This document shows positions 1-8,588 of a stretch of 64,000 bases of DNA, one piece after another (position 1 is the first letter of the stretch; each line of letters begins with the position of its first letter). This stretch comes from Paracoccus spongiarum. GTDB taxonomy: Bacteria; Pseudomonadota; Alphaproteobacteria; Rhodobacterales; Rhodobacteraceae. The position numbers were made by a program, and so were the translations under genes. The stretch spans positions 124,001-188,000 of the forward strand of contig NZ_JAVAMQ010000001.1 of NCBI RefSeq assembly GCF_030732095.1. Reading direction: 5' to 3'. Under the pieces are notes generated by a model. It made no database searches. It saw nothing but the letters and a program-made list of their open reading frames with translations, and was not told where the DNA came from.

Positions 1-11
1 GAGATCGCCCC

Positions 12-557
12 ATGACGCGCTTTCGCTATGTCATGGTGACGGCGGCGGCCACGCTGGGGATCGCCATCGCCGGATTCGTTCCGACCGCGCCAAGGCTGCT
101 CTGGAACGCATCGGCCAGCGTGCCGATCGGGTTCTACACCGTCGCGCCCGCTGATCGGATCGAGATGCCCGATCTGGTCGCCGTCATGCCACCTGAGCCG
201 TTCGCGTCCTACATGGTGGACCGCGGCTACGTCGCGCGCGACGTGCCGCTTCTGAAGCGCGTGATCGGCCTGCCCGGACAGCGCGTCTGCCGCGCCGGCC
301 GCGCCATCGCCGTCGATGGTGTTCCGCTCGGCGAAGCACGCGACCGCGACAGCCTCGGCCGAGACCTGCCGGTCTGGCAGGGCTGCCGCGTCATCGCCGA
401 GGGCGAAGTCTTCCTGATGAACCCGGACGTCGGCGACAGCCTCGACGGCCGCTATTTCGGCCCGTTCCCCGCCTCGGCGGTGATCGGCCGCGCGATCCCG
501 CTTTTCACCGACGAAGACGGCGATGGCCGCTTTGTCTGGCGCGCGCCGATGCGGTGA
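12..557 (+). CDS. traF: TraF-like S26 conjugal signal peptidase
   Basis: A 181-residue S26-family peptidase. In trb-type transfer systems TraF processes (and in RP4 cyclises) the TrbC pilin subunit at the inner membrane. Seen: one N-terminal membrane helix (about residues 6-28), then SVPIGFY, whose Ser36 matches the catalytic serine of the SxPxGxY box, and LLKRVIGLPGQ, whose Lys82 matches the catalytic general base. Length is normal for the family. It starts the visible transfer block, 68 bases before the DUF736 gene, on the same strand as the relaxase, coupling protein and trb genes. Its upstream neighbour is outside the window. The function is inferred from family and context. Confidence 0.9.
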   Translation: MTRFRYVMVTAAATLGIAIAGFVPTAPRLLWNASASVPIGFYTVAPADRIEMPDLVAVMPPEPFASYMVDRGYVARDVPLLKRVIGLPGQRVCRAGRAIAVDGVPLGEARDRDSLGRDLPVWQGCRVIAEGEVFLMNPDVGDSLDGRYFGPFPASAVIGRAIPLFTDEDGDGRFVWRAPMR

Positions 558-625
558 CGGCGCGTCCGCTGCGGGGCGTGCGAACGGCCCGCGTCTTCTC
601 CACCGCATAGCAAAGGAAACCTCCC

Positions 626-961
626 ATGGCACAGATCGGCCAATTTACCCGCACCCCGTCCGGCTATTCCGGGCATGTCCGCACCCTCACGCTCGACGCG
701 GAGTTGACCTTCGTTCCAGCAGAGAACGCCGAGGCGGAGAATGCGCCCGCCTACCGCATCCACCTCGGCGACGAGGACGGACCGGAAGTCGGCGCGGGCT
801 GGAAACATTCCGGGGAACGCGCCGGGCCGTTCGTTTCGGTCCTGCTCGACGATCCCGTCTTCCAGCAGCCGATCCGCGCCCGCCTGTTCCAGGCGGACGA
901 GGACGGACGCGACTGGGGCTTGCACTGGACCCGCCAAAAGAAGCGCGACGAGCAGGAATGA
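626..961 (+). CDS. DUF736 domain protein of the transfer region
   Basis: A 111-residue soluble protein starting MAQIGQFTRT and containing the GWKHSG and LDDPVFQQPIRARLF blocks typical of DUF736. These proteins are regular companions of relaxase and traG genes in alphaproteobacterial conjugative elements, but their biochemical role is unknown. The start is supported by an AAAGGAAA ribosome site 8-9 bases upstream. The stop overlaps the next start as ATGA, so it is translationally coupled to the lytic transglycosylase. It has no signal peptide or membrane segment, so it is probably cytoplasmic. Confidence 0.85.
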   Translation: MAQIGQFTRTPSGYSGHVRTLTLDAELTFVPAENAEAENAPAYRIHLGDEDGPEVGAGWKHSGERAGPFVSVLLDDPVFQQPIRARLFQADEDGRDWGLHWTRQKKRDEQE

Positions 962-1728
962 CCATGCTCATCTCCTGCATTCGTCTCGCCTCCGGGAGAT
1001 ACGGCGTCCGCCGCCGCATCATCCTCTCTCTTCTTTCCGGCCTGTTCGTTTCAGCCATCACCACGCCGCCCGTCCTAGCCCAAGCTGCGATGCCCGGTCA
1101 TGTGGTTGCCGCGCATCCGCACGACGCCCACATTGCGGAAGCCTCGCAACGCTTCGGCATCCCGACGACATGGATCATCGCCGTGATGCGCACTGAGAGC
1201 GCGGGCGACGTGCGCGCAATTTCGTCCGCCGGTGCGATGGGACTGATGCAGGTCATGCCCGACACCTGGGCGGATCTGCGCATCCGCCATGCTCTCGGCC
1301 GCGACCCCTTCGAGCCGCGCGACAACATCCTCGCGGGCACGGCCTATCTCCGCGAGATGTGGGATCGCTACGGCAATGTGGCCGCGATGCTCGCGGCCTA
1401 CAATGCCGGTCCCGGCCGTTACGACGAATACCGCGCGACGGCTCGTCCGCTTCCGGCCGAGACACGCGCCTACGTCGCCGCGCTGACACCGATCCTGCTC
1501 GGCGAGCGACCGTCGGGGGGCAGCTCGTCGGTTGTTCCACCGCTCGATTGGCGCGAGGCGGCGATCTTCGTGGCGGGAGAAATCGGCGCTACCGCTTCCG
1601 ATCCGGCTTCACCCGACCCCACGCCTCGCGACGCCCCTTCATTCGTCCCGGCAGCACCGGAAACGCTCACGGCCTTGCAGCCGGAGGGGCTGTTCGTCGC
1701 TCGCAGTGCCGGTGAGGACCAGCCATGA
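958..1728 (+). CDS. Exported lytic transglycosylase (TrbN/VirB1-like)
   Basis: A 256-residue protein that probably opens peptidoglycan locally for the mating pore. Seen: an N-terminal export signal with a likely cleavage after VLAQA (about residue 43), then a classical SLT domain with catalytic Glu80 in MRTESAG, the GAMGLMQVMP block and the AAYNAGPGRYDEY block. The C-terminal 90 residues are Pro/Ser-rich and have no clear domain. The start chosen is the ATG overlapping the DUF736 stop (ATGA); a second ATG two codons later is possible. The family equivalent in RP4 is TrbN and in Agrobacterium VirB1, and the position in the transfer block supports that role. Confidence 0.88.
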   Translation: MTMLISCIRLASGRYGVRRRIILSLLSGLFVSAITTPPVLAQAAMPGHVVAAHPHDAHIAEASQRFGIPTTWIIAVMRTESAGDVRAISSAGAMGLMQVMPDTWADLRIRHALGRDPFEPRDNILAGTAYLREMWDRYGNVAAMLAAYNAGPGRYDEYRATARPLPAETRAYVAALTPILLGERPSGGSSSVVPPLDWREAAIFVAGEIGATASDPASPDPTPRDAPSFVPAAPETLTALQPEGLFVARSAGEDQP

Positions 1729-1971
1729 GCGGCTCCGTGCGGTTTCGCATCCTGTCGACCGCTGGCGTGTCATGGAGGGCGCGGGGGGTGGCGGCAGGCA
1801 CCACGACCGGAAGATGGCAGGATAAAAGCGCGCACGGTGCGGCTCGGTCGGTCGGTTGTTTTTGTTCATGTTTTCGGCGCGTTCCGCACCGTGCCGCGCA
1901 TTCGCGCACCGTGCGCCTCGCGCCCATCCTCCTGAATTTCCTTACTGTCTTGCACCGTGCGGGGCTGTGTC
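1729..1971. other. Intergenic region before the relaxase: candidate oriT
   Basis: This 243-base gap has no convincing gene. It holds four copies of the 9-mer GCACSGTGC: GCACGGTGC at 1832-1840 and GCACCGTGC at 1886-1894, 1906-1914 and 1952-1960. The copy at 1904-1916 is extended to GCGCACCGTGCGC, a near-perfect palindrome. The motif reads almost the same on both strands, as expected for a dimeric DNA-binding protein. Origins of transfer usually lie immediately beside the relaxase gene, so this gap is the best candidate in the window. The last copy lies 12 bases before the relaxase ATG, so autoregulation is an alternative. The nic site itself cannot be recognised. Confidence 0.45.
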
Positions 1972-3711
1972 ATGTCCGATGAACACGAGTTCCGCATAAG
2001 GCCGGGGCGCATCCGCTCGACCCGCGCTCAGCAGACCCGGCCCTTCATCGCGCAGGCGCTCGCCGCCGCGAAGAAGGCCGGCGGTGGCGTCTCTCGATCC
2101 GGCCGCGTGACTTCCGGCAATCGCTCCCGCTTCGGGCGCGGCCAGCGCGCCAGCGTCCAGGCCAATCGTCTCATCACCACCCGCACACGCGGCGCCGTCG
2201 TCAAGGCGCGCGTGGTGCGCAACATGGCATGGTCCGCGCCGCTCGGAACGCATCTCGATTATCTCCGCCGTGACGGCGTGACCCGAGATGGCGAGAAGGC
2301 ACGGCTGTTCGGGCCGGGAACGGAGGATGCCGATGGTCGCGCCTTCGCGGAGCGGTGCGGCGATGACCGGCATCATTTCCGGTTCATCGTCTCGCCCGAC
2401 GACGCGCCGGATATTTCCGACCTCCGATCATTCACGCGCGATCTTGTCGGCCAGATGGAAAAGGATCTCGGGACGCGCCTCGACTGGGTGGCGGTCGATC
2501 ACTGGAACACCGCGCATCCGCATGTCCATCTGATCGTGCGCGGTGTTCGCGACGATGGGCAGGACCTCGTGATCTCCCGCGACTACATCAAGGAGGGGAT
2601 GCGGGACCGGGCGCGCGATCTCATCACCCAGGAGCTGGGGCCGCGCACCGATCTCGACATTCACCGTGCGCTAGAGGCCCAGATCGAGGCGGAACGCTGG
2701 ACCCAGCTCGACCGGCAGCTTGTCCGTGATGCGGGAAAATCCGGCATCGTCGATCTTGCCCCGCTCGCCAGCCGACCGCAGGACGAGTTCCATACGCTGA
2801 AGGTCGGGCGGCTGCGCACCCTCGAAATCCTCGGCGTCGCCGGGCAGATCGGCCATTCGCAATGGTTCATCAAGCCCGAGGCCGAGACGGTCTTGCGCGA
2901 ACTCGGCGAGCGCGGCGACATCATCAAGCGCATGCACCGTGCCCTGATCGCGCGCGGCATCGAACGCGGCTCGGCCAGCTATGTCCTCGCCGGCGAAAGC
3001 CTCGACGTTCCCGTCATCGGCCGCCTGGTCGAGCGCGGCCTTGACGACGAGTTGAAGGGCACGGCCTATGCCGTCGTCGATGGCGTCGACGGACGCACCC
3101 ACCACATCAAGCTCCCTCATCTCGATGCCGCCGGTGACAGCCCGCCCGGCTCAATCGTCGAGTTGCGCGCCTATGAAGATGCGCAAGGTGCGCGCCGCGT
3201 CGCGCTCGCTGTCCGCTCCGATCTTGATCTCGGTGCGCAGGTGGGGGCCTCGGGCGCGACCTGGCTCGACCGCCAGGCCATCGCCCGCGAGCCGGTTCCT
3301 CTCTCGGATAGCGGCTTCGGCGCCGAGGTCCGTCAGGCACTGGACGAGCGGGCGGAGCATCTGATCGGCGAGGATCTCGCGGAGCGGCAAGGCGGGCGCG
3401 TCGTCTTCGCTCGCCGGCTATTGAACACGCTGCGCAGGCGCGAACTCGACAGTCTCGGCGAGAAGCTCGCGGCCGAGACCGGCATGTCCTTCGAGCGCGC
3501 CGCCAGCGGCGAATATGTCGCCGGCTCCTATCGCCAGCGCTTCGCGCTCGCCTCAGGCCGCTTCGCCATGATCGACGATGGCCTCGGCTTCCAGCTCGTG
3601 CCCTGGTCGCCCTCCATTGAGAAGCAGATCGGCCGTCACGTCTCCGGCATCGCCCGCGACGACGGCGGTGTCGATTGGGACTTCGGGCGCAAGCGCGGCC
3701 TCGGCCTCTGA
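1972..3711 (+). CDS. rlxS: Relaxase (DUF3363/VirD2-like mobilization nuclease)
   Basis: A 579-residue relaxase that should nick oriT and pilot the transferred strand. Seen: an Arg-rich N-terminus, then a nuclease-type domain with HWNTAHPHVH (His177, His182, His184, His186), which fits the histidine motif III of relaxases, and a long C-terminal half matching the DUF3363 region. The start is the ATG at 1972 (MSDEHEF), in frame just after the last GCACCGTGC repeat; an in-frame GTG at 1957 lies inside that repeat. It is followed 25 bases later by traG. The candidate catalytic tyrosine cannot be assigned with confidence. The name rlxS follows the equivalents in Tn4371-like elements. Confidence 0.88.
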   Translation: MSDEHEFRIRPGRIRSTRAQQTRPFIAQALAAAKKAGGGVSRSGRVTSGNRSRFGRGQRASVQANRLITTRTRGAVVKARVVRNMAWSAPLGTHLDYLRRDGVTRDGEKARLFGPGTEDADGRAFAERCGDDRHHFRFIVSPDDAPDISDLRSFTRDLVGQMEKDLGTRLDWVAVDHWNTAHPHVHLIVRGVRDDGQDLVISRDYIKEGMRDRARDLITQELGPRTDLDIHRALEAQIEAERWTQLDRQLVRDAGKSGIVDLAPLASRPQDEFHTLKVGRLRTLEILGVAGQIGHSQWFIKPEAETVLRELGERGDIIKRMHRALIARGIERGSASYVLAGESLDVPVIGRLVERGLDDELKGTAYAVVDGVDGRTHHIKLPHLDAAGDSPPGSIVELRAYEDAQGARRVALAVRSDLDLGAQVGASGATWLDRQAIAREPVPLSDSGFGAEVRQALDERAEHLIGEDLAERQGGRVVFARRLLNTLRRRELDSLGEKLAAETGMSFERAASGEYVAGSYRQRFALASGRFAMIDDGLGFQLVPWSPSIEKQIGRHVSGIARDDGGVDWDFGRKRGLGL

Positions 3712-3736
3712 CCTCAATCGGAAAGGAACCAACCCC

Positions 3737-5722
3737 ATGTCCGCCACCAAGATCCTCTGGGGACAGATCAGCGTCGTCTTCCTCATCATCCTCGCCACCA
3801 CCTGGGGCGCCACCCAATATGTCGCCTGGAGCCTTGCCTATCAGGCGCAACTCGGGCCGCCCTGGTTCGAGCTGTTCGGCACCCCGATCTACTATCCGCC
3901 CGCACTCTTCTGGTGGTGGTATTTCTATGAAGCCTATGCGCCGCCGATCTTCGCCAAGGGCGGGATCATCGCGGCCTCGGGCGGCTTCATCGCCATCGCG
4001 GTCGCCATCGGCATGTCAGTCTGGCGCGCGCGCGAGGCGAAGAACGTCGCCACCTATGGCTCGGCGCGATGGGCGGAGAAACCCGAGGTGAAGGCGGCCG
4101 GCCTGCTCGATCCCGATGGTGTCGTCCTTGGCCGGTATGATCGCGAGTATCTGCGCCATGATGGACCGGAGCATGTGCTGTGCTTTGCCCCGACACGTTC
4201 GGGCAAGGGCGTCGGCCTGGTGGTGCCGACGCTGTTGACCTGGCCCGGCTCGGCCATCGTCCACGACATCAAGGGCGAGAACTGGCAGCTTACCTCGGGT
4301 TTCCGGGCACGCCATGGCCGCGTGCTGCTCTTCGACCCAACCAACCCAAAGTCCTCGGCCTACAATCCGCTGCTCGAGGTGCGCCGCGGCGAGTGGGAGG
4401 TGCGCGACGTCCAGAACATTGCCGACATCCTCGTCGACCCCGAAGGCTCGTTGGACAAAAGGAATCACTGGGAAAAAACCAGCCATTCGCTCCTCGTCGG
4501 CGCCATCCTTCATGTCCTCTATGCGGAGCCCGACAAGACCCTCGCCGGCGTGGCACGATTCCTCTCCGATCCGAAGCGCCCGGTGGATTCCACCCTGCGC
4601 GCCATGATGGAAACCGCGCATCTCGGTGACGCAGGACCGCACCCCGTCATCGCCAGCGCCGCGCGGGAGCTGCGCAACAAATCCGAGAACGAGCGGTCCG
4701 GCGTGTTGTCGACGGCGATGTCGTTTCTCGGCCTCTATCGAGATCCGGTCGTGGCCGAGGTCACGCGCCGCTCAGACTGGCGCATCAGCGACATTGTGGG
4801 AGGCGATCAGCCGACCACGCTCTACCTCGTCGTGCCGCCCTCCGACATCAACCGCACCAAGCCCTTGATGCGACTGCTGCTGAATCAGGTCGGCCGCCGC
4901 CTGACCGAGGATCTGCAGGCGAACACGGGGCGGCATCGGCTGCTCTTGATGCTCGACGAGTTTCCGGCGTTGGGCAGGCTCGACTTCTTCGAGACGGCCC
5001 TGGCCTTCATGGCGGGCTATGGTCTCAAGAGCTTCCTGATCGCGCAGTCGCTGAACCAGATCGAGAAAGCCTATGGCCCGAACAACTCTATCCTCGACAA
5101 CTGCCATGTGCGGGTGAGCTTTGCGACGAATGACGAACGCACCGCCAAGCGAGTCTCGGACGCGCTCGGCACTGCTACCGAGATGAAGGCGATGAAGAAC
5201 TACGCCGGGCACCGGCTGTCGCCCTGGCTCGGGCACCTCATGGTTTCGCGCTCGGAAACCGCCCGCCAGTTGCTGACGCCGGGCGAGATCATGCAGCTTC
5301 CCCCGCATGAGGAGATCGTCATGGTGGCGGGCATCCCCCCGATCCGGGCGACGAAGGCGCGCTACTACGAGGACGCCCGGTTTCGCGAGCGTGTTCTGTC
5401 ACCACCTGAATTGCAGCGCCCTGAGGGAGCCCGGCCCGACGACTGGACCACGCTTCCGCTCCCGGCGCGGCCGGAAGCCGCCGTGGATGAGGACAACCCC
5501 ACGACGGATGACGAGGATACGACCGAATCCGAACGCCGCTTGCAGCCAGAACTCAGCCGGGTGAAGCCGGTGGAGAAGAAAAAGCCCATCGAGAACGAGT
5601 TTGAGTTCGCCCCGCCCGATGATGTCGACGAGGAGGCTGTCCAGAACCGGCGGATGATCCGGCAGGTCCAGGGGATTGCCCGGCAGGTTGCCATGGACCC
5701 GAACGACGGCATGGACCTATAG
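3737..5722 (+). CDS. traG: Type IV coupling protein TraG/VirD4
   Basis: A 661-residue inner-membrane ATPase that links the relaxosome to the mating pore. Seen: two or three N-terminal membrane helices (about residues 7-100), Walker A APTRSGKG at 151-158 with Lys157, Walker B LLLMLDEFPALG near residue 405, and a charged C-terminal tail. The start is the ATG at 3737, behind an AAAGGAACC ribosome site; in-frame codons further upstream overlap the relaxase and are not expected to be used. The stop is 4 bases before the CopG-like gene. Family and neighbours agree, so the assignment is secure. Confidence 0.95.
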   Translation: MSATKILWGQISVVFLIILATTWGATQYVAWSLAYQAQLGPPWFELFGTPIYYPPALFWWWYFYEAYAPPIFAKGGIIAASGGFIAIAVAIGMSVWRAREAKNVATYGSARWAEKPEVKAAGLLDPDGVVLGRYDREYLRHDGPEHVLCFAPTRSGKGVGLVVPTLLTWPGSAIVHDIKGENWQLTSGFRARHGRVLLFDPTNPKSSAYNPLLEVRRGEWEVRDVQNIADILVDPEGSLDKRNHWEKTSHSLLVGAILHVLYAEPDKTLAGVARFLSDPKRPVDSTLRAMMETAHLGDAGPHPVIASAARELRNKSENERSGVLSTAMSFLGLYRDPVVAEVTRRSDWRISDIVGGDQPTTLYLVVPPSDINRTKPLMRLLLNQVGRRLTEDLQANTGRHRLLLMLDEFPALGRLDFFETALAFMAGYGLKSFLIAQSLNQIEKAYGPNNSILDNCHVRVSFATNDERTAKRVSDALGTATEMKAMKNYAGHRLSPWLGHLMVSRSETARQLLTPGEIMQLPPHEEIVMVAGIPPIRATKARYYEDARFRERVLSPPELQRPEGARPDDWTTLPLPARPEAAVDEDNPTTDDEDTTESERRLQPELSRVKPVEKKKPIENEFEFAPPDDVDEEAVQNRRMIRQVQGIARQVAMDPNDGMDL

Positions 5723-5726
5723 GACC

Positions 5727-6155
5727 ATGATGCAACGCAAGAAGAAATCAAAGGTCACGATCTATCTCGATCCAGACCTCACTGCGGCGCTGGCCGACTT
5801 CGCCGCACGCCGGGATCGGTCGCAATCCATGATCGCCGAGGCTGCCATCGCATCCTTCGTGTCGCCGGATGATGCTGAGCGCCGCGAGGCGATCGTCGCC
5901 AAGCGACTCGACCAGATCGACCGCCGCATGACGCGGGTAGAGCGTGATGTCGGCATCGCCGTCGAGAGCCTGGCGGTATTCATTCGTTTCTGGCTGATGA
6001 CGACGCCAGCCTTGCCCGAGCCGGCGGCAAAGGCGGCAAAGGCCAAATCGGCCGAGCGATACGAGGCGTTCATCACTGCGCTCGGCCGACGCCTCGCACA
6101 GGGACCGAAGCTGCGGCAGGAGATTACCGAGGATGTAGCGGCAGCGGACGAATAG
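5727..6155 (+). CDS. CopG-like ribbon-helix-helix regulator
   Basis: A 142-residue protein starting MMQRKKKSKVTIYLDPDL. The short beta strand followed by two helices (residues 7-45) is the ribbon-helix-helix DNA-binding fold, and the rest is a helical extension. The equivalent gene between traG and trbB in related elements is annotated as a CopG-family protein and is thought to control transfer genes. It starts 4 bases after the traG stop, so the two are probably cotranscribed. The GCACSGTGC repeats upstream of the relaxase are a possible binding target, though nothing in the sequence proves it. It is the last transfer gene before the inserted cargo. Confidence 0.85.
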   Translation: MMQRKKKSKVTIYLDPDLTAALADFAARRDRSQSMIAEAAIASFVSPDDAERREAIVAKRLDQIDRRMTRVERDVGIAVESLAVFIRFWLMTTPALPEPAAKAAKAKSAERYEAFITALGRRLAQGPKLRQEITEDVAAADE

Positions 6156-6256
6156 ATCGTCAGGCGGAGTGCTTGCATTAATGCCGATCCCGTAAACTGC
6201 TTTTTCGCGGCGATGGCGCGACGGAGGCGAACGCTACAACTATCGCAAAACCGTTC

Positions 6257-6817
6257 TTAGGGCACGATCCAGCGTCCTTCCCAGCCGTGGAGCCCTTGCC
6301 TAAAGCTGCATCGCCTGTGCGGCTCCGAGGAAAGATCCAATCGTTCCACATGGCTTATGACGATCTCGACCAGGCAGAACCGCGCATAGGCGGTCGCCGG
6401 ATCGCTATCGTCGGTTTCCATTTCATTCGGCGAGGCCAGCACTGTCCCCGGCGGCAGTGCCGACCGAAAGAGGATATGTGTATGCGGGCGCAGCGCGTTC
6501 CAGAAGTCCCGCCGCCTCGTCTCGTCTTCGATGATCTCCGCCCGACCGTCGATGCGCAGTTGAACGACCCTCTCATTGTCGAAGCCGGCAAGCGATACGC
6601 ACGGATTGGCCGTGATCTCCCGAACCTTGGGCGAACGCAGGTCGGTGATGAAGGACAGACTCGTAGATGCCTCGTTGAAGCTGCGCAGCACGATGGTTCG
6701 GATCTTCGGCGCACCGTCCTCGCCGACGGTCGCGAGTTGCATCAGCGTAAAGGGCGTTCGCTGTTTGACCGCATCGGCCAGCACCAGCCAGACATCATGG
6801 AGCAATGCCTGCTTCAT
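6257..6817 (-). CDS. Pyridoxamine 5'-phosphate oxidase-like FMN-binding protein
   Basis: A 186-residue protein of the pyridoxamine phosphate oxidase/Alr4036-type FMN-binding group. Seen: the split-barrel core with LATVGEDGAPKIRTIVLR, LSFITDLRSPKVREI and VQLRIDGRAEI, which resemble the FMN- and substrate-contacting strands of the family. True PdxH enzymes are longer and better conserved at the C-terminus, so a role in making vitamin B6 cofactor is not assured. Its ATG overlaps the stop of the EamA gene (ATGA), so the two are coupled. It ends a three-gene minus-strand operon (SDR, EamA, this gene) with a divergent LysR regulator. Confidence 0.82.
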   Translation of the reverse strand: MKQALLHDVWLVLADAVKQRTPFTLMQLATVGEDGAPKIRTIVLRSFNEASTSLSFITDLRSPKVREITANPCVSLAGFDNERVVQLRIDGRAEIIEDETRRRDFWNALRPHTHILFRSALPPGTVLASPNEMETDDSDPATAYARFCLVEIVISHVERLDLSSEPHRRCSFRQGLHGWEGRWIVP

Positions 6818-7752
6818 GGTGCTTTTCCGGCAGGAGCAAGGCCGACACCGGCATCTGGCTCGACCTCCGGTGCCACCTTCCGCGACCCGAACTGAAGCAG
6901 AGCGACCCCCGCGAGGATGAGGCACATCGCCAGGTAGCCGATCAGCTGGATCGCCTCGCCGACGAACACGACGCCGATCACCAGGGCCACGACCGGAGGA
7001 ATGTAGGTAACGCTCGAAGCCGCCAGCGCACCGAGGTTTTCGACGATGTGATAATAGGCGACATAGGCAAGGCCGGTTCCGCAGAGGCCAAGACCGATGA
7101 CAAGGCCGATCCAGGCCCGGTCGTCGGCGAAGACCGCGCCAATCCCCTCGACCGGGATCACCATGAACAGCAGAAGCATTGCGATGCCGATCTGGTAGGT
7201 CGTCAAGGCGGCGGCTGGCAGCTTCAGCGGGCTGACGAATTTTCTGGCATAGACGAAGGAGCAACCGACGCTGAAGGTGCCCGCGATCATCCAGGCGACC
7301 CCTGCCATCTCGATGTCGCCACCGACCGACCACGGCTGCGCGATCAGCAACACGCCGAGAAAGCCGAGGGCGACGCCGACCGCCTTTGTCGCCGTGATGC
7401 GTTCCTCGCGCAGGAAAAGGAAAGCGCAGACGAAGGTGAAGAGCGGGATCGCCCCGCTCAGCATTCCGGCGATGCTCGACGGCAGCAAGGCCGTGCCCTT
7501 GGCGAAGGCGAAATAGTAAAGCGCGGTCGCCACCAGCGCCATGACCGCGAAATGATGCACATGACGGGCATGGCTCCATCGCAGTTCGCCCCGAGACAGC
7601 GCGAACAGAAAAACAGGGAGGAAGCCGAAGACCACGCGCAGCAGCGTGATCTGAGCCGGCGTGATGTATTCCGCTGCCCATTTGACGAAGATGAAATTGC
7701 TTCCCCAGATGAATCCGAGGAAGCAGAAGGCAAGCCAGGCGGTTTTCTTCAT
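6814..7752 (-). CDS. EamA/DMT-family membrane transporter
   Basis: A 312-residue inner-membrane protein with about ten hydrophobic segments in two EamA repeats; the first begins at FCFLGFIWGSNFIFVKWA. EamA proteins usually export amino acids or other small metabolites; the substrate here cannot be read from sequence. The start chosen is MKKTAWLAF at 7752: longer in-frame starts would overlap the SDR gene and add an unhydrophobic leader. It lies 4 bases after the SDR stop and overlaps the next gene by 4 bases, so it sits in the middle of an operon. A LysR activator plus an exporter suggests a response to a small molecule. Confidence 0.88.
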   Translation of the reverse strand: MKKTAWLAFCFLGFIWGSNFIFVKWAAEYITPAQITLLRVVFGFLPVFLFALSRGELRWSHARHVHHFAVMALVATALYYFAFAKGTALLPSSIAGMLSGAIPLFTFVCAFLFLREERITATKAVGVALGFLGVLLIAQPWSVGGDIEMAGVAWMIAGTFSVGCSFVYARKFVSPLKLPAAALTTYQIGIAMLLLFMVIPVEGIGAVFADDRAWIGLVIGLGLCGTGLAYVAYYHIVENLGALAASSVTYIPPVVALVIGVVFVGEAIQLIGYLAMCLILAGVALLQFGSRKVAPEVEPDAGVGLAPAGKAP

Positions 7753-7756
7753 GGGC

Positions 7757-8461
7757 TTACACGGCGCGGGTGACGCCGCCGTCGACCCGGATATTCTGGC
7801 CAGTGATATAGGCCGCGCCATCGGAAGCGAGGAAGGCAACCGTCGCCGCGATTTCCTCGGAGGTGCCGTAACGCTTCAAAGGCACGCCGTCGCGGCGCTC
7901 CTCGGTCGCGGGGAGACTGTCGATCCAGCCGGGCAGCACGTTGTTCATGCGGATGTTGTCGGCCGCATAGGTATCGGCGAAGATCTTGGTGAAAGATGCG
8001 AGCCCGGCACGAGCAACGGCCGAGGTCGGGAACATCGCACTCGGCTCGAAGGCCCAGGCCGTCGAGATGTTGATAATGACGCCGCCCTTCTGCTTCTGCA
8101 TGGTCGGAGCGACGAGCCGAGCCGGCCGCACGACGTTCAGGAAATAGGTGTCGAACCCTGCGTGCCAGTCCTCGTCGGTGATTTCGAGGATCTGCTTGCG
8201 CGGGCCGTGGCCGGCGCTGTTGACCAGCACGTCGATACGTCCCCAACGCTCAAGGGTGCCGTCGACGAGGCGCTTCAAGTCGTCATTCGACTGGTTCGAG
8301 CCCGTGACGCCGAAGCCCCCGAGTTCCTGTGCCAGTGCCTCACCCTTGCCAGAGGACGAGAGAACCGCGACCTTGAACCCATCTGCCGCCAGCCGGCGCG
8401 CAGCAGCCGCGCCCATTCCACTACCGCCAGCCGTGATGATTGCGATTTTTTCTACTGTCAT
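7757..8461 (-). CDS. Short-chain dehydrogenase/reductase with altered catalytic residues
   Basis: A 234-residue Rossmann-fold protein. Seen: a dinucleotide-binding motif TAGGSGMG (residues 10-17), the NSAG motif, and the PGWI and GQNIRVDGG segments near the C-terminus. Alignment of SAVARAGLASFTK with the usual YSASKAALASFTK replaces the catalytic Tyr by Ser and the catalytic Lys by Arg. It may therefore bind NAD(P)H without performing the usual reduction, or use other residues. It is first in the minus-strand operon, divergent from the LysR gene at 8589, which probably controls it. Confidence 0.85.
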   Translation of the reverse strand: MTVEKIAIITAGGSGMGAAAARRLAADGFKVAVLSSSGKGEALAQELGGFGVTGSNQSNDDLKRLVDGTLERWGRIDVLVNSAGHGPRKQILEITDEDWHAGFDTYFLNVVRPARLVAPTMQKQKGGVIINISTAWAFEPSAMFPTSAVARAGLASFTKIFADTYAADNIRMNNVLPGWIDSLPATEERRDGVPLKRYGTSEEIAATVAFLASDGAAYITGQNIRVDGGVTRAV

Positions 8462-8523
8462 ATCCGTGGCCTCTGAAAGAGAATTGATCGTGGAAGCCGC
8501 CTATACGGAGGCACTATGGATTG

Positions 8524-8547
8524 GTATCATCCTTTGAAACGGGATAC
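8524..8547. promoter_or_regulatory. Candidate LysR binding site in the divergent promoter
   Basis: The 127-base gap between the SDR and LysR genes contains GTATC at 8524-8528 and its reverse complement GATAC at 8543-8547, separated by 14 bases. LysR regulators commonly bind interrupted dyads in the gap between their own gene and the divergent target. Only the dyad and its position support this. Confidence 0.35.
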
Positions 8548-8588
8548 GAACCAGTTCCACTCCCATCACTCTGTAGAAAATCTATCCT

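Noticed and set aside
1725..1982. An 85-codon frame starting at an ATGA overlap with the lytic transglycosylase stop
   Set aside because: It is Arg/Ser/Cys-rich without a family match and runs across the repeat-containing gap into the relaxase start. The repeats explain the region better.
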